Assembly: GCF_008830365.1 (NCBI RefSeq)
Contig: NZ_WBKI01000006.1
Location: 173,959-237,958 of the forward strand
Length of the DNA: 64,000 nucleotides
Direction of reading: 5' to 3'
Source of the DNA: Serratia proteamaculans
GTDB taxonomy: Bacteria; Pseudomonadota; Gammaproteobacteria; Enterobacterales; Enterobacteriaceae
This document shows, piece after piece, positions 62,472 to 64,000 of the stretch. Below the pieces are notes generated by a model, which worked only from the letters and a program-made list of their open reading frames with translations, was not told the DNA's origin and searched no databases. Position numbers and translations under genes: made by a program. The number at the start of each line of letters is the position of its first letter. The stretch's first letter is position 1.

Positions 62472-63428
62472 TTAATAGCCCATGCTTTTCTTCAGCTCGA
62501 ATTCCTGTTTCGCGGTATCCGGCTGCAGCAGTTTCGATTCGGTCTGGATAAACTTCGGCGGCTGAGTGCCATCTTTCTTCATCGCCAACAACGCATCAAA
62601 CGCCGGGCCGCCCATATTCGGCGTCAGCTCGACCGTGGCATTGGCTTCACCATTCATCATCGCTTTGAATATGTCAGGGACACCGTCGATAGAGACGATT
62701 TTGATCTGTGAACCCGGTTTTAAGCCCGCCTCTTTGATTGCCTGAATAGCACCGATCGCCATGTCGTCGTTATGCGCATACACCGCACAAATATTTTTGC
62801 CGTTTTGCTCAGCTTTAATAAAGCTTTCCATCACTTCTTTGCCCTTGCTGCGGGTAAAGTCGCCGGATTGCGAGCGGATGATTTTAACGTTGGCAGCGGT
62901 GGCTATGCCGTCGGCAAAGCCTTTCTTGCGGTTGATGGCGACGCTGGAGCCCACGGTCCCCTGCAGTTCCACCACGTTACAGGGCTTGCCGGCGACCTCT
63001 TTAACCAGCCACTCGCCTGCAACCTTGCCTTCATGCACGCTGTCGGACGCCACCGCTGCGGTATACAGCGAGGGATCCTTCACTTCGATCATCCGGTCGA
63101 GCAGGAATACCGGGATCTTGGCCTCTTTGGCCTCTTGCAGTACCGGAGTCCACCCGGTGGCGACTACCGGTGCAATGAAAATGGCATCAACACCCTGGGC
63201 GATGAAGGATCGGACCGCTTTGATCTGGTTTTCCTGTTTTTGCTGCGCATCGGCGATTTTTAACGTAATACCACGCTTTTCCGCTTCCTGTTTCGATACC
63301 TTCGTTTCCGCAGAGCGCCAGCCCGATTCGGAACCAATCTGAGAAAAACCGACGACCAGCGGTGCCGCCTGTACCGTACTTATCAATGCGCCAGTGATGG
63401 CGGCCGCTAACAGCAGACGTTTAACCAT
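62472..63428 (-). CDS. ytfQ: Galactofuranose-binding periplasmic protein YtfQ
   Basis: A 318-residue binding protein, the E. coli length. ATG 63428 follows GGGAG at seven bases and opens a signal peptide cut after VQA; upstream in-frame starts reach 63542 but would spoil the signal peptide. The mature chain begins APLVVGFSQIGSESGW, and IAPVVATGW, DFTRSKGKEVMESFIKA and SIDGVPDIFKAMMNGE are as in YtfQ. It binds galactofuranose in the periplasm and delivers it to YtfT-YjfF. It is the first gene of the operon. Confidence 0.95.
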   Translation of the reverse strand: MVKRLLLAAAITGALISTVQAAPLVVGFSQIGSESGWRSAETKVSKQEAEKRGITLKIADAQQKQENQIKAVRSFIAQGVDAIFIAPVVATGWTPVLQEAKEAKIPVFLLDRMIEVKDPSLYTAAVASDSVHEGKVAGEWLVKEVAGKPCNVVELQGTVGSSVAINRKKGFADGIATAANVKIIRSQSGDFTRSKGKEVMESFIKAEQNGKNICAVYAHNDDMAIGAIQAIKEAGLKPGSQIKIVSIDGVPDIFKAMMNGEANATVELTPNMGGPAFDALLAMKKDGTQPPKFIQTESKLLQPDTAKQEFELKKSMGY

Positions 63429-63568
63429 GTTTGTTCTCCCCGCACTGCCCTGGCTCCTGGTGGCCTCAGACAGCGGTAACTGTTGTTGTGTATGCTGCAT
63501 TTTTTTCTGGTGAAGTAGGTATCCAAAGACTCGGACACCCATTAGGTGTAGTCGAAAATCAGGCAGGA

Positions 63569-63588
63569 ATAATGAGCGGCATCACATC
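63569..63588. promoter_or_regulatory. Candidate CRP site upstream of ytfQ
   Basis: On the minus strand TGTGA-TGCCGC-TCATT, one perfect half-site and a three-of-five second half, about 145 bases before the ytfQ start. CRP control would fit a sugar importer. The rest of the 318-base gap down to tRNA-Trp shows no gene. Confidence 0.4.
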
Positions 63589-63710
63589 ACGGGAGAACAA
63601 CCATTTTGTACATGGATCCAGCTAAAAATGTCTAAATTGAGAACAGGTTTGGTAGGGTTTTTAGGCAATTTATCAGGGGAATAGCGAGGATTTAGGAAAA
63701 GTAGAAAGCA

Positions 63711-63740
63711 AAAAAAACCCTTCGCTTTCGCAAAGGGTTT
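63711..63740 (-). terminator. Terminator after tRNA-Trp
   Basis: Minus-strand AAACCCTTTGC and GCGAAGGGTTT arms around GAAA, followed by TTTT. It would end the rRNA/tRNA transcript coming from the right. Confidence 0.88.
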
Positions 63741-63746
63741 CTAATA

Positions 63747-63822
63747 TGGCAGGGGCGGAGAGACTCGAACTCGCGACACCCGGTTTTGGAGACCGGTGCT
63801 CTACCAACTGAGCTACGCCCCT
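63747..63822 (-). tRNA. tRNA-Trp (anticodon CCA)
   Basis: A 76-base tRNA on the minus strand. It starts AGGGGCGTAGCTCAGTTGGT, has the anticodon loop CTCCAAA between CCGGT and ACCGG arms, a GTTCGAGTC T-loop and an encoded 3' CCA. Its sequence is almost that of E. coli trpT. It lies directly after tRNA-Asp. Confidence 0.98.
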
Positions 63823-63875
63823 AAATCATGCTTAACATTATGCCTGCTAAAATTAGCAGGCATAATTTAAATAAG

Positions 63876-63952
63876 TGGCGGAACGGACGGGGCTCGAACC
63901 CGCGACCCCCTGCGTGACAGGCAGGTATTCTAACCAACTGAACTACCGCTCC
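63876..63952 (-). tRNA. tRNA-Asp (anticodon GTC)
   Basis: A 77-base tRNA on the minus strand: GGAGCGGTAGTTCAGTTGGT at the 5' end, the anticodon loop CTGTCAC between CCTGC and GCAGG arms, and an encoded CCA. In E. coli aspT-trpT form the distal end of rrnC, next to hdfR, so 5S and 23S genes are expected just right of the window. A TATGCCTGCTAA/TTAGCAGGCATA hairpin lies between the two tRNAs, perhaps a processing signal. Confidence 0.98.
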
Positions 63953-64000
63953 ACCGGTTCTTTCACGTTACATCTTTCGATGTGGCAAAACCGCTCATGG

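Noticed and set aside
1..64000. CRISPR arrays, prophage or insertion sequences.
   Set aside because: No regularly spaced repeats, transposase, integrase or phage structural genes were found in the window.

Overview
This 64 kb window looks like chromosomal DNA of an enterobacterium, most probably Serratia. The support is gene content and order close to E. coli blocks (rsmJ-prlC, rlmJ-gor, yhjD-yhjE, yhjG-pdeH, kdgK, ilvY-ilvC, ilvLGMEDA, comM, maoP-hdfR, an rrn-distal Asp/Trp tRNA pair), two Serratia-type subtilisin autotransporters in tandem, ERIC palindromes, and GC-rich coding DNA. No prophage, insertion sequence, integrase or CRISPR array was seen; accessory genes sit as small islets between conserved blocks.

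Layout: (1) 34-5726, a plus-strand sugar operon of RbsA-like ATPase, two permeases, FGGY pentulose kinase and a SIS-only isomerase; its binding protein presumably lies left of the window. (2) 5775-16715, a periplasmic 5'-nucleotidase-like enzyme, then rsmJ-prlC and rlmJ-gor, split by an islet (HIT protein, amidase with divergent LysR regulator, ASCH protein). (3) 16874-19990, a signalling module: periplasmic SUOX-fold protein, hybrid histidine kinase, and a convergent BetR/receiver regulator interrupted by an in-frame amber codon. (4) 20465-26729, two S8 autotransporters whose C-terminal halves are almost identical. (5) 27136-30162, a TetR regulator divergent from a Tm-1-like protein plus a TIM-barrel partner, with two matching palindromes between them. 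(6) 30288-34227, spy, then rpfR convergent with rpfF, a DSF-type fatty-acid signal and c-di-GMP circuit. (7) 34567-42509, yhjD, yhjE, cdh, yhjG, pdeH, a tautomerase and kdgK.

(8) 42696-54377 is the branched-chain amino acid region: ilvC with divergent ilvY, then ilvA, ilvD, ilvE, ilvM, ilvG and the ilvL attenuator, all on the minus strand. ilvG is intact. A three-gene islet (DUF2461 protein, four-helix membrane protein, and a hydrophobic-hairpin protein that resembles a pore-forming effector) separates ilvY from ilvA. (9) 54511-58921, an MFS carboxylate-type transporter, comM, maoP and hdfR. (10) 58926-63428, ytfQ-ytfR-ytfT-yjfF (galactofuranose uptake), placed between hdfR and tRNA-Trp/tRNA-Asp, the probable distal end of an rRNA operon that continues beyond the right edge.

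The most interesting parts are the periplasmic-sensor/kinase/BetR module with its amber codon, the candidate toxin-immunity islet in the ilv locus, the rpfF-rpfR pair, the TetR-controlled Tm-1/TIM-barrel pair, and an ERIC element that supplies the last residues and stop codon of rsmJ. All family assignments come from reading motifs and from memory of the families; no database search was run.
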